Source of the DNA: Aquimarina sp. ERC-38
Lineage (GTDB): Bacteria > Bacteroidota > Bacteroidia > Flavobacteriales > Flavobacteriaceae
DNA: 64,000 nt
Direction of reading: 5' to 3'
Assembly (NCBI RefSeq): GCF_026222555.1
Contig: NZ_CP098511.1
Location: 4,197,501-4,261,500, forward strand
The translations under genes and the position numbers were made by a program. The notes beneath the pieces were generated by a model. The model was not told where the DNA came from, did not search any database, and saw only the letters and a program-made list of their open reading frames with translations. Every line of letters starts with the position of its first letter. Within the stretch, counting starts at the first letter, position 1. Positions 47,301 through 55,546 of the stretch are shown here, piece by piece.

Positions 47301-48807
47301 TTCAAATGCACTGGATGAAAATGGATTAAATATTGAAGCGAATTCTATTTTTAACCCTAACCCCGGGGAAGATGTTTCTATTTTTATGATCCCCCCTACC
47401 GGAGATCCGCTAGGTCGAACAGCTGATTCTAATTTTAATGCCGGATACTTTGACATTCATCAAAATACCGCTGCAATTCCAATAATTACTGATAATAATG
47501 CTCATGTAGACGGAAGGACACAAACTGCTTTTTCCGGAGATACAAATATAGGAACTGCGGTAACTAACGGTTCTGTTGTAGGAACTAGTGCAACAACTTT
47601 ACCATCATATGACAGACCGGAGATACAGGTAAGGAGAAACGGAGGTGATGTTTTTAAAATACGAGCTTCTAATACGGTAATTAGGAACCTATCCGTTTTT
47701 GGTGGGAACCGGCGTGCCATACGGCATGATTCCGGAACTAATAATTTAATCTTACAAAATTTTTTAGGAGCCGATGCTACTGGAGTAAGGGGGACAGTTA
47801 CCGTAACTACTTATATGGATGAAGGTGTTGAAATCCGTAATGGAGAAGTGGTAGTAGATGGGAATTATATTGCTTTTGCTACGGATCAAGGTGTTTTTAT
47901 AAACGGCGGAAACTCTGCCCTTATACAAAATAACTATCTGACTGATAATGGATTTGCAGGATGTGGATTTAACCTTGATATTAGGGGTGGTAATACGATA
48001 AGAATAGAAAATAACTGGATTGAAAATGCTGCCTCTTATGGAATCAATGAAAATATTGGAAGGGTAATTATCTTAAATAATACTATAACAGAGAATGGTG
48101 GAAAAGCTAGTTGTGCTAATAAAGCCGGAATCCGTTTAAATCGTGGTAATTCGGAAGTCAGTGAAAATATAATATATGCTAATGGTGGATCCGGTATTAT
48201 AATTACAAATCCAAATTTAGCAGGGAATCGTATCTCGCAAAATTCTATTTATGCAAACGGAACTGCAACTCCTAGTCTGGGTATTGATATTAATAATAAT
48301 GGTGTTACAAAAAATGATACTGGCGATGCTGATGGCGGACCCAATGGTTCTTTAAACTTTCCTATCATAGAAAGTGCTACGTTATCCGGCTCAAACTTAA
48401 GAATTATAGGATGGGCTCGACCCGGGACATTGATCGAGGTTTTTAGTACAGATATTCAAGAAGCATCCGCTAATCCTGGAGATAATACTATTAATGGTCC
48501 TGTAGGAACTGTTTCCAGGGATTATGGTGAAGGACAGATATATCTGGGAAGTGGTACTGAAGGTAGTAGTCTGGATACTGAAAATACAGCGTCTTCTTAT
48601 AATGATGTAGATGGAAATCAAGATAACACTAATAAATTTCATCTGTTAATCCCCCTATCCCAATCAATATCCGTAGGTAGTTTGATTACCGCAACTGGAA
48701 CTCTAAACTCGAGCACTTCAGAATTTTCACCGGAATATATTGTAAAAAGCGGGCGCTTAATTACAAACCGTAGAATCACCTATAGAACTACGCCCCCTAC
48801 AAACTAA
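44341..48807 (+). CDS. multi-domain adhesin-like surface protein (Calx-beta, CUB, SdrD-like, beta-helix)
   Basis: The ATG at 44341 (a TTG lies one codon earlier) gives 1488 residues and starts 25 bp after the collagen-like gene. A signal peptide is followed by a ~150-residue jelly-roll-like domain (FNGVSYNRNNGNQNW). Then come Calx-beta (~185-285), CUB-like (~295-400; ENGFDFLRVYNGTST, SGCLTFQF) and a second Calx-beta (~410-520). A DUF3344-like region follows (~530-800; KAYLLWSHSGDSADDVVTFEGQ), then an SdrD B-like fold (~822-890; LISGFVFEDVNYPGGNG), a TNASGQGSLRQFVINSN motif, and a right-handed beta-helix (~1120-1330; NNYLTDNG, NNWIENAASYGINEN, NNTITENGG). It ends in NRRITYRTTPPTN without a recognisable T9SS sorting domain. 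It is probably a surface or matrix component working with the collagen-like protein. Confidence 0.85.
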   Translation: MIVPIKTNIKYLTILMTLSFVTITQNLWSQDTYRDNFNGVSYNRNNGNQNWNGAWYEGNGETTDPNNGRIRIVNNQLRFRNLDNAFIGRNVDLSGYEVAILTLNYNRTNGSENILLWLLDGTGNFQSIQPILTGNTGTFTYFIPAIYLHTNSAIAFNSATGDWGDNNTIFFDNVQITAYDATISINNVSVTEDVGSTNFTVSLEGNTAAFSIDYNFTNGTATNTNDFNGTNGTLNFNANASQTRTINAPIINDTAIENDELFLVNLTNLSNGNVYILKDEGRGNIIDNDGFIIEDGITVNSCNNGFADTGGTNANYSDNENITFTICPDSADRYVEVLFNSFDLENGFDFLRVYNGTSTSAPLIGAFTGTTIPTGIISGDSSGCLTFQFISDNIINNAGWDATINCKEQFLEVSDLTVNENAGTATFTITLIGSNTASPFTVDYQTQDGTALADSDYVSVNGSLNFNGTTGQSRTVTVPIINNNIGEDDEVFSLVLSNSSNTNVGLSNGTATITDDGDTPVNANVPLTLFDEFNGYYDYALTGDTFRNSASDLCSIKNSSNNINLTTVIPGTATIRKAYLLWSHSGDSADDVVTFEGQQVSAFLVNKSSIANRQFYGMVGDVTNIINNIPDPSSNLYDFSGLSIDTSNFYCGAGVTYGGWSLMIFYTDPSFPAVGINFYNGFNSQQGTASTSSSTNYTLDGFYAIDSMGAKTTVLSWEGDVGLANNESLTISNGAGTVVDAKLIGDGNNNGTSIDNPFNSTLFDNTDGTTVNRTTLGMDLDTYDISPFIAAGESSVTTTVNVGQDFVILNAVLLKVPSNLISGFVFEDVNYPGGNGRNMASSSGLPVANAVVELYDNTGTFLEDTTTDASGEYTFGGMADGTYSVRVVNNTVKSNRGGGATCTTCLPVQTFTSDYLASAISEITTKIGGENPGGTDGAAGNLTNAQSIGNVTINSEGAVNLNFGFNFNTIVNTNASGQGSLRQFVINSNALDENGLNIEANSIFNPNPGEDVSIFMIPPTGDPLGRTADSNFNAGYFDIHQNTAAIPIITDNNAHVDGRTQTAFSGDTNIGTAVTNGSVVGTSATTLPSYDRPEIQVRRNGGDVFKIRASNTVIRNLSVFGGNRRAIRHDSGTNNLILQNFLGADATGVRGTVTVTTYMDEGVEIRNGEVVVDGNYIAFATDQGVFINGGNSALIQNNYLTDNGFAGCGFNLDIRGGNTIRIENNWIENAASYGINENIGRVIILNNTITENGGKASCANKAGIRLNRGNSEVSENIIYANGGSGIIITNPNLAGNRISQNSIYANGTATPSLGIDINNNGVTKNDTGDADGGPNGSLNFPIIESATLSGSNLRIIGWARPGTLIEVFSTDIQEASANPGDNTINGPVGTVSRDYGEGQIYLGSGTEGSSLDTENTASSYNDVDGNQDNTNKFHLLIPLSQSISVGSLITATGTLNSSTSEFSPEYIVKSGRLITNRRITYRTTPPTN

Positions 48808-48902
48808 TTACTCACAAAGTTTAAAATAAGTTATTATTGTGTATTTAAACTATATAAATATACATTTAATCTATTTTTTAAGAATATTTTAAGAAAAAAG
48901 AT

Positions 48903-48932
48903 TATATTTGTAAGTAAATAAATGTATATTTG
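48903..48932 (+). promoter_or_regulatory. two -7 motifs before the CHU_C gene
   Basis: TATATTTG occurs twice, at 48903-48910 and 48925-48932, both exact TAnnTTTG matches in the 175-bp gap. Neither has a TTG at the ideal distance. They suggest that the last gene can also be transcribed separately. Confidence 0.4.
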
Positions 48933-48982
48933 TACTATATCAAAATTACGGTTAAAACGTAACTGATGTAAGCCCCAAACAT

Positions 48983-50143
48983 ATGAATATAATATTATAC
49001 ATTAACTTACTTATACTTAGTTCTGTTTCTTTAATCGGACAACAGGCTTTTCATAATTTCGGACCCATACGTATTCATGAGATGGGTCAGGTTGGTTTTC
49101 ATACGGATGTAATTAATGACGGTGCTTTTAATCAGAATTTAGGTTTTACTGGTTTTTATAATTTAGATATGCTCACGGTTTCCGGTTCTGTACGACCGGA
49201 ATTTTATGAGATGGAAATTGACGTACGAGGAGATCTTTTCTTGGAAGTTGCTGTAGGTGTAACTAATTTCAATACATTTACTAATGGTAAAGTTTTTACT
49301 CCCAGGGATGATAAATTCGTATCCTTAGACTTTTTACAGGATGCCTTTCATATCAATGCGGATGACGAAAGACATGTAGATGGGTATTCAACTTTAAATG
49401 GTTTTTTAAACTTTACTTTTCCTATCGGGGACGACTTTCGAATTAGACCTTTGCGTATAGAAGATGAAGCAGCTATTACTACCTCTAGGGCAGCTTACTT
49501 TTTTGAAGACCCAAACCGTCCTTTTTCCTTTCCAGGTACCTACGATACGAGTAATTATGAAGAATTACTATACGGTATCAGCATTTTTGAATTTTGGGAT
49601 TTGGATGGAGATATTGCCACCCCGGTTACTTTAACCTGGGATGATAATAGTAATATACCAACACTAGTCGATAATCTGGAAGACCTACGAGTAGTAGGTT
49701 GGGATATTAAAGAAAAAAGATGGATCAACCTGGGTAATGCGAACTACAGTGGTACGATTGACGAAGGAGAAATTACCTCAGACCTGATCATTCCTGATAA
49801 CTATGCCATCCTTACTTTTGGATCATCCAGTAGCCTCTTAGATGGAGATTTAGAAATTTATACAGCGGTTTCACCTAATAATGATGGTAAAAATGACTTC
49901 TTTAGAATAGATGGATTGGGTAGATATCCTTCTAATAAAATCATGGTATATAACCGATGGGGGGTACTGGTATATCAAAGAGACAACTATCACCTGGTAC
50001 AAGATACCGACGGTTTTAAAGGTTTATCCGAAGGACGTAGTACAATAAATGCAGATCAGGAGTTACCCGTAGGAACTTATTATTATGTACTTCAAATTGA
50101 AGGTGGAAAAGACCGAGCCGGTTATATTTATATCAATAAGTAA
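48983..50143 (+). CDS. surface protein with type B T9SS (CHU_C, gliding-motility) C-terminus
   Basis: A 386-residue exported protein with a signal peptide (MNIILYINLLILSSVSLIGQQ). The N-terminal ~270 residues are beta-rich (FHNFGPIRIHEMGQVGFHTDVIND, LNGFLNFTFPIGDDFRIRPL, TLTWDDNSNIPTLVDNLEDLRVVGWD) and of no named family. The C-terminal ~95 residues are the gliding-motility-associated, T9SS type B domain (VSPNNDGKNDFFRIDGLGRYP, IMVYNRWGVLVYQRD, LPVGTYYYVLQIEGG). It is the only protein of the three-gene surface set with a clear T9SS signal, so it may anchor or organise the others. It converges with pyruvate carboxylase. Confidence 0.88.
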   Translation: MNIILYINLLILSSVSLIGQQAFHNFGPIRIHEMGQVGFHTDVINDGAFNQNLGFTGFYNLDMLTVSGSVRPEFYEMEIDVRGDLFLEVAVGVTNFNTFTNGKVFTPRDDKFVSLDFLQDAFHINADDERHVDGYSTLNGFLNFTFPIGDDFRIRPLRIEDEAAITTSRAAYFFEDPNRPFSFPGTYDTSNYEELLYGISIFEFWDLDGDIATPVTLTWDDNSNIPTLVDNLEDLRVVGWDIKEKRWINLGNANYSGTIDEGEITSDLIIPDNYAILTFGSSSSLLDGDLEIYTAVSPNNDGKNDFFRIDGLGRYPSNKIMVYNRWGVLVYQRDNYHLVQDTDGFKGLSEGRSTINADQELPVGTYYYVLQIEGGKDRAGYIYINK

Positions 50144-50162
50144 AAAATCACCTGCTTACCTC

Positions 50163-53100
50163 CTATTTTAAGCTAAGTACTAAATCATCTGCCTCCATCA
50201 GAGTTCCTGCTTTTAAATGTATTTTTTTAACGATTGCATCTTCAGTTGCAGTAATGGTAGTTTCCATTTTCATTGCTTCAATAATAAACAAAGCTTCGTT
50301 TTTCTTTACTGCCTGACCGTTCTTCACTAATACTGATGATAAAGAACCCTGCAAAGGTGCTCCTAATTGTTTCTCGTCCGCTTTATTTACTTTTACGTTT
50401 TCAACTTTAGTAACTTTAACCTTTTGATCCTGAATTTCTACATTCCGGGTTTGCCCGTTTACTTTAAAGAATACGGTTACTTTACCATATTCGTTAGCTT
50501 CCCCTACGGAAATCAGTTCAATTAACAATATCTTACCTCGATCTAATTCTACGATAATTTCTTCTCCCGGAGTCATTCCGTAGAAAAAGTTTTTAGTCGG
50601 TACGTTAACTACATTACCGTATTGTAAATGGTGGTTATAAGCCTGGGTAAACACTTCGGGATATAATTGATAAGATAAAAAGTCAGTAATATCCAGTTCT
50701 CTTCCCATTCCTTTCTTAAAAGTTTTGATGAAACTATCAAACTCCTTTTCAAAATCAATAGGTTCCAGGTGTGCATTAGGACGATCCGTAAAAGGTTTTT
50801 GTCCTTTTAAAATCGTTTTCTGCAAGTCTTTAGGAAAACCTCCTTCAGGTTGTCCCAGGGCTCCTCTAAACAAATCAATCACGGATTGCGGATATGACAA
50901 GGTATCACCGTTTTGCCGTACATCTTCGACCGTAAGGTTATTACTTACCAGATATTGCGCCATGTCCCCCACTACTTTTGAACTGGGTGTTACTTTTACA
51001 AGATCACCAAACAACTCGTTTACTTCACCATACATTTTTGTAATTTCATGAAAACGGTCTGCCAGCCCCAGGGCGGTTGCTTGTGCTTTTAGGTTAGAGT
51101 ATTGTCCGCCGGGAATCTCGTTTTGGTATACTTCTCCACTTCCGGCTTTTAATCCGGATTCAAAGGCGTAATAGTATTCTCTTACGTCTTCCCAATAGTT
51201 CGCATATTGATTTAAACTATCTATATTCATTTTTTGTTCCCGAGGATGCTGTTTGAGCATTTCCAGTAACGAATTAAAATTGGGTTGTGAAGTAAGCCCG
51301 GATAAGCCACTTAGGGCTACGTCCACTACATCTACTCCGGCTTCAATAGCTTTTAAATAGGTTGCGGATTGGATAGAAGAAGTATCATGTGTATGCAGAT
51401 GAATTGGGATTTTAATTTCACTTTTAAGCGCGGATACCAGTTCTGAGGCGGCGTAAGGTTTAAGCAAACCAGCCATATCTTTGATCCCTAAAATATGTGC
51501 TCCGGCATTTTCAATATCTTTAGCAAGTTGCACATAATAAGCTAAGGTATATTTGGTTCGTTTAGGGTCTAAAATATCTCCGGTATAGCATAAAGAACCT
51601 TCTGCTAAACCTCTTGTATGTTTACGTACGTGTTCGATACAGGGCGCGATAGATTTCATCCAGTTTAACGAGTCAAAAATTCTAAAGACATCGACGCCAT
51701 TCTCCCAGGATTCTGCCACAAATTTTTCTATCAGGTTATCCGGATAGGCTTTATACCCTACCCCGTTTGAACCTCGAATTAACATTTGTAATAGAATGTT
51801 AGGTATGGCTTTCCGTAAAGACTTTAATCGTTCCCAGGGATTTTCTTTTAAAAACCGCAGACAAACGTCAAAAGTGGCACCTCCCCAGACTTCCATACTG
51901 AATAGTTCAGGATGGTTTTTTGCATAGCCTTCTGCTACTTTAAGCATGTCGTAAGTACGCATCCGGGTAGCTAACAAACTCTGGTGGGCATCTCGCATGG
52001 TAGTATCGGTAAAATGAATTTTCTTTTCATTTTTTAACCAATCTGCGAATTTTTCCGGCCCTAATTTTGTCAATAGGTCCTTAGTACCGGAAGCATAGGT
52101 TGCTTCCTGATCAAAAGCAGGAACTTTAGGGGTTACAAATTGTTTGTCTAACTCCCGTTTTTTGACATCTGGGTTACCGTTTACAATAATATCCCCCAGA
52201 AAAGTTGCCAGTTTGGTTGCTCGGTTCCGGGATTCTCTTACTTTAAATAATGATTTTGTATCCCGAATAAAATTAACAGTCACCTGCCCTTTTCTAAAGG
52301 TATCATGAAGTAGAATGTTATCCAAAAAAGGCATATTGGTTTTAACCCCTCGAATCCTAAATTCGGATAAGGCCCTACGCATTTTTCTACTAGCACCGTC
52401 AAGCGTTCTTCCGCTCGCGGAAATCTTTACCAACATGGAGTCAAAAAACGGAGATATTTTTACCCCCTGGTATACACTTCCGGCATCCAGGCGAATTCCG
52501 AACCCGGAAGCACTACGATACGTGGTTACCACCCCGTAATCCGGTTTAAAGTCATTTTCAGGATCTTCGGTAGTAATTCTACATTGCAGGGCAAATCCGT
52601 TTACCCTTAGGCTTTCCTGGCTTTCTATTTTTATTTGTGTATCAGAGAGTTGATACCCCCCGGCAATAAATATCTGGGTTTTAATAAGGTCTACTCCGGT
52701 AACTACTTCTGTTACGGTATGTTCTACCTGCACCCTTGGATTTACTTCAATAAAGTAGATGCTTTTGTCATGATCTACTAAAAACTCAACCGTACCGATA
52801 TTGTTATAATCTACCGCTTTACAAATGCTAAGTGCATATTGATATAACTTATCCAGAATTTCCTGGTCTACTCCGTAAGAAGGTGCATATTCAATTACTT
52901 TTTGATACCTTCTTTGTACCGAACAATCCCGCTCGAACAAGTGTACCATATTCCCATGCTCGTCAGCAACAATCTGCACCTCTATATGTTTTGGGTTTTC
53001 TACAAATTTTTCTAAAAACAAAGTTCCATCACCAAAGGCGTTTAAGGCTTCCCGTTGAGATTCCGGATACGCCTTTTTTAATTCTTCTTCTTCCCGTATC

Positions 53101-53615
53101 ACTCGCATCCCACGACCTCCCCCTCCGGAAGCTGCTTTTAACATCACCGGATATCCTATTTTTTTGGCTTCCTGGAGTGCAATTGTTACGGATGTCAGGT
53201 CTTTTTTATTACTTTGAATAACCGGGATATTATTCTTTATAGCAACTTCTTTAGCCGTAATTTTATCTCCTAAAGCTTTTAAAACTGAAACTTTTGGTCC
53301 TATAAAAATAAGTCCGTTTTTTCTACATTCTTCGGCAAACTGCGCATTCTCAGATAAAAATCCATATCCAGGATGAATAGCATCTACGTTGTTTTCTTTG
53401 GCCACTTTAATGATTGCCGCACTGTTTAGATAGGGTTTTAAGGGTTCATGGTCTGCTCCAATTTGATAAGCTTCATCAGATTTATATCGGTGTAAAGAAT
53501 AGCGATCTTCAAAAGTATAAATACCTACTGTATTAATATTGAGTTCTGTACATGCTCTAAAAATCCTAATGGCAATTTCTCCACGGTTAGCAACTAATAC
53601 TTTTTTAATTTTCAT
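50163..53615 (-). CDS. pyc: pyruvate carboxylase
   Basis: The frame is open to 53675, but the ATG at 53615 starts the conserved MKIKKVLVANRGEIAIRIFRACTE and gives 1150 residues, the normal length. The domains in order are biotin carboxylase with an ATP-grasp (VMLKAASGGGGRGMRVI, ~160) and its RVQVEHTVTE motif, carboxyltransferase (HFTDTTMRDAHQSLLATRMRT, ~530; metal site HLHTHDTS), PYC/OADA conserved region, and biotinyl domain at the C-terminus with EAMKMET, whose Lys carries biotin. It makes oxaloacetate from pyruvate and bicarbonate with ATP, feeding the TCA cycle and gluconeogenesis. The gene is monocistronic. Confidence 0.97.
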   Translation of the reverse strand: MKIKKVLVANRGEIAIRIFRACTELNINTVGIYTFEDRYSLHRYKSDEAYQIGADHEPLKPYLNSAAIIKVAKENNVDAIHPGYGFLSENAQFAEECRKNGLIFIGPKVSVLKALGDKITAKEVAIKNNIPVIQSNKKDLTSVTIALQEAKKIGYPVMLKAASGGGGRGMRVIREEEELKKAYPESQREALNAFGDGTLFLEKFVENPKHIEVQIVADEHGNMVHLFERDCSVQRRYQKVIEYAPSYGVDQEILDKLYQYALSICKAVDYNNIGTVEFLVDHDKSIYFIEVNPRVQVEHTVTEVVTGVDLIKTQIFIAGGYQLSDTQIKIESQESLRVNGFALQCRITTEDPENDFKPDYGVVTTYRSASGFGIRLDAGSVYQGVKISPFFDSMLVKISASGRTLDGASRKMRRALSEFRIRGVKTNMPFLDNILLHDTFRKGQVTVNFIRDTKSLFKVRESRNRATKLATFLGDIIVNGNPDVKKRELDKQFVTPKVPAFDQEATYASGTKDLLTKLGPEKFADWLKNEKKIHFTDTTMRDAHQSLLATRMRTYDMLKVAEGYAKNHPELFSMEVWGGATFDVCLRFLKENPWERLKSLRKAIPNILLQMLIRGSNGVGYKAYPDNLIEKFVAESWENGVDVFRIFDSLNWMKSIAPCIEHVRKHTRGLAEGSLCYTGDILDPKRTKYTLAYYVQLAKDIENAGAHILGIKDMAGLLKPYAASELVSALKSEIKIPIHLHTHDTSSIQSATYLKAIEAGVDVVDVALSGLSGLTSQPNFNSLLEMLKQHPREQKMNIDSLNQYANYWEDVREYYYAFESGLKAGSGEVYQNEIPGGQYSNLKAQATALGLADRFHEITKMYGEVNELFGDLVKVTPSSKVVGDMAQYLVSNNLTVEDVRQNGDTLSYPQSVIDLFRGALGQPEGGFPKDLQKTILKGQKPFTDRPNAHLEPIDFEKEFDSFIKTFKKGMGRELDITDFLSYQLYPEVFTQAYNHHLQYGNVVNVPTKNFFYGMTPGEEIIVELDRGKILLIELISVGEANEYGKVTVFFKVNGQTRNVEIQDQKVKVTKVENVKVNKADEKQLGAPLQGSLSSVLVKNGQAVKKNEALFIIEAMKMETTITATEDAIVKKIHLKAGTLMEADDLVLSLK

Positions 53616-54221
53616 AAAAAGTGAAACAGGTTTGGTGATGGAAGCTAAGATATTAATTACGCCTGTTAAGCACAACTATCTGTTGTTATATAATAGTATA
53701 CACTTTTAATTATTAGATAGCTAAAACAATATCAAATAATGGTAAGCTCTCCATAAATAATTAAGTAATTACTATAATACTGGTTATTATTTAAAATCTA
53801 AAGAGCAAGTTATCTGCTTTCATTCGTATACTTTTAATTCAAAATACATAGCATGTAATATTCGATAATCTTTGAAAACTTTATTGCTAAAGACAACTAA
53901 AAGATTCGGTTATTCACCGCTATTTTAAAAGGAGTTGTTAGTTCAAATCACATTCACATGCATATAGAATATATGCTTAAGTTGAGTGTTAGCTGTTTGG
54001 TAAAGTAGTAAAAGGAAGAACCTCATGAAAGTTACAACAGGAATTCCACAATTGAGTTACCCTTATTAGGGGAAACATTTGTGGGTAAGTGGTTATGGCG
54101 TTTGGAGTACAGGAAATTTTACTACTGATATGGTCAATGCCTATTTAGGACATCATAGAAAAGCTGATAGTGATAATTCCAATTTTATATTGAAATAAGG
54201 CTTAGAGACTTTAGTCCTTAG
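53616..54221. other. non-coding region with a possible gene relic
   Basis: Upstream of pyc the sequence is AT-rich with no clear promoter match. At ~54102-54198 on the plus strand a short frame without a start reads SGYGVWSTGNFTTDMVNAYLG and ends at a stop, and looks like a relic of a gene. Nothing else is seen. Confidence 0.3.
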
Positions 54222-54252
54222 AAAAACAAAACCCTGCACTAAAAGTGCAGGG
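54222..54252 (-). terminator. terminator of the metalloprotease gene
   Basis: CCCTGCACT / AGTGCAGGG (54232-54240 and 54244-54252) form a 9-bp stem. On the minus strand it is followed by TTTTGTTTTT, a textbook intrinsic terminator ~95 bp after the stop at 54347. Confidence 0.8.
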
Positions 54253-54346
54253 TGGTTTAGTTTCATATATATATATATCCACTATATCTCACAATTAGAT
54301 GAATATATTAAAATTGAGAAAAAAGGAATAGGAATAGGCTTACGTT

Positions 54347-55150
54347 TTAACGACCACATAACCTGTTACTTCTATTACTATACATACGTCTTACTGCAAT
54401 TTGATCATTATTTGACAAATTATTCAAGTTTTCTAACGAACCAGGAGCTCCTATATCTTCTGTAATATCCATTATTGATCGTCCATCAATGACTGGGGTA
54501 CCTGGAACTTGCACTACACCTCGTAAATTTGAATCTGTTGCATGAACAAATCCAATACAATGTCCAAATTCATGGGCCATAATATTACCCCATTGTCTTT
54601 GCGTAATTTGCCTACCATTAAATGCTCGTATAGATTCATCTATTCGTATTCTGTTACCTACTCTTCCATTACTTGGAAACCGGGCATCTGCAGGAGCACC
54701 CTCACCTGGTACACCAGCTATAATATTAATATCAGGATTGTTATTTACTAACACTAACCTTAAGGTGGTACCATTAACTCTATTCCATAAATCAATACCC
54801 CTTCGAACGCTTCTTCCGGCAGGTGTATTTCCTAATCTGTTTCTAACTCTAACATTGCGTATTCTATTACAGTCTACAATTCGGAAATATGCTTGTTTTG
54901 TATTAGAGTATTGTTCTATCAATCCCAAAGGTAAAATTAAATCTCCTCCTAGAACTATCTCTCCTTTACGCATTCTAGGAGGCACGGTTTTAACATCAAA
55001 GCCAAGATTCTCAAGTTTCAATAGAAGTTCGGGAGTTACCTCTTGTTGATTTTCTTCTTCAATGGTTTGAGCGTCATTACTGTCATCCTTTGTACATTGT
55101 ACTATGCTTAAAGCCAAAATGACTAGCATAAAAAATTTGAAAATTTTCAT
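54347..55150 (-). CDS. M57-type (dual-action HEIGH-like) metalloprotease lipoprotein
   Basis: A 267-residue lipoprotein: the signal peptide ends LALSIVQC (Cys19). Residues 193-203 are HEFGHCIGFVH, the metzincin HExxHxxGxxH zinc site. Further on, SIMDITEDIG supplies the Met-turn (SIMD), and ALNNLSNNDQIAVRRMY-like C-terminal strands (here LENLNNLSNNDQIAVRRMY) fit the M57 family. It would cleave proteins at the cell envelope, zinc dependent. The gene is flanked by a terminator downstream and a perfect 44-nt palindrome upstream, with no operon partner. Substrate unknown. Confidence 0.88.
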   Translation of the reverse strand: MKIFKFFMLVILALSIVQCTKDDSNDAQTIEEENQQEVTPELLLKLENLGFDVKTVPPRMRKGEIVLGGDLILPLGLIEQYSNTKQAYFRIVDCNRIRNVRVRNRLGNTPAGRSVRRGIDLWNRVNGTTLRLVLVNNNPDINIIAGVPGEGAPADARFPSNGRVGNRIRIDESIRAFNGRQITQRQWGNIMAHEFGHCIGFVHATDSNLRGVVQVPGTPVIDGRSIMDITEDIGAPGSLENLNNLSNNDQIAVRRMYSNRSNRLCGR

Positions 55151-55191
55151 TATGAAATATATTATAGGTTAGCTTATAAATTTAGATAATC

Positions 55192-55235
55192 AAGATTCTT
55201 TTAAATGTTAGCTAGCTAACATTTAAAAGAATCTT
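55192..55235. repeat. 44-nt perfect palindrome upstream of the metalloprotease gene
   Basis: Both halves of 22 nt are exact complements (left half AAGATTCTTTTAAATGTTAG then CT). The centre is CTAG at 55212-55215. It lies 42 bp upstream of the metalloprotease ATG. The rest of 55151-55552 has no gene, only a short relic-like frame at ~55241-55321 (QYLQAYGYDMTVGLPYTYR). Confidence 0.8.
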
Positions 55236-55546
55236 AAGCAATATTTAAATCAAGACATACAATATCTACAAGCTTATGGTTATGACATGACCGTAGGCTT
55301 ACCCTATACCTATCGGATTTAACTTATTTTACCTTTTCAATCATAGCTAAATCAATATTAAACAGCAAAGAGGATTTATAAATAAAAGATTGAAGGTTAA
55401 GGCAAAAGTGCAGGCATAGCTTTAGCTAAATCAAGGCTTTTTAATGTAAAAATTCAAGTTTTTTCTATGAAGATTAGGGATAATAAATTTAATTCACAAG
55501 TAGAAATCTATTGACTTTAGCCTATGCATAACAAAATTGCAAAACT

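Noticed and set aside
53616..53675. N-terminal extension of pyruvate carboxylase
   Set aside because: The family start MKIKKVLVANRGEIA is at 53615 and the added 20 residues match nothing expected.
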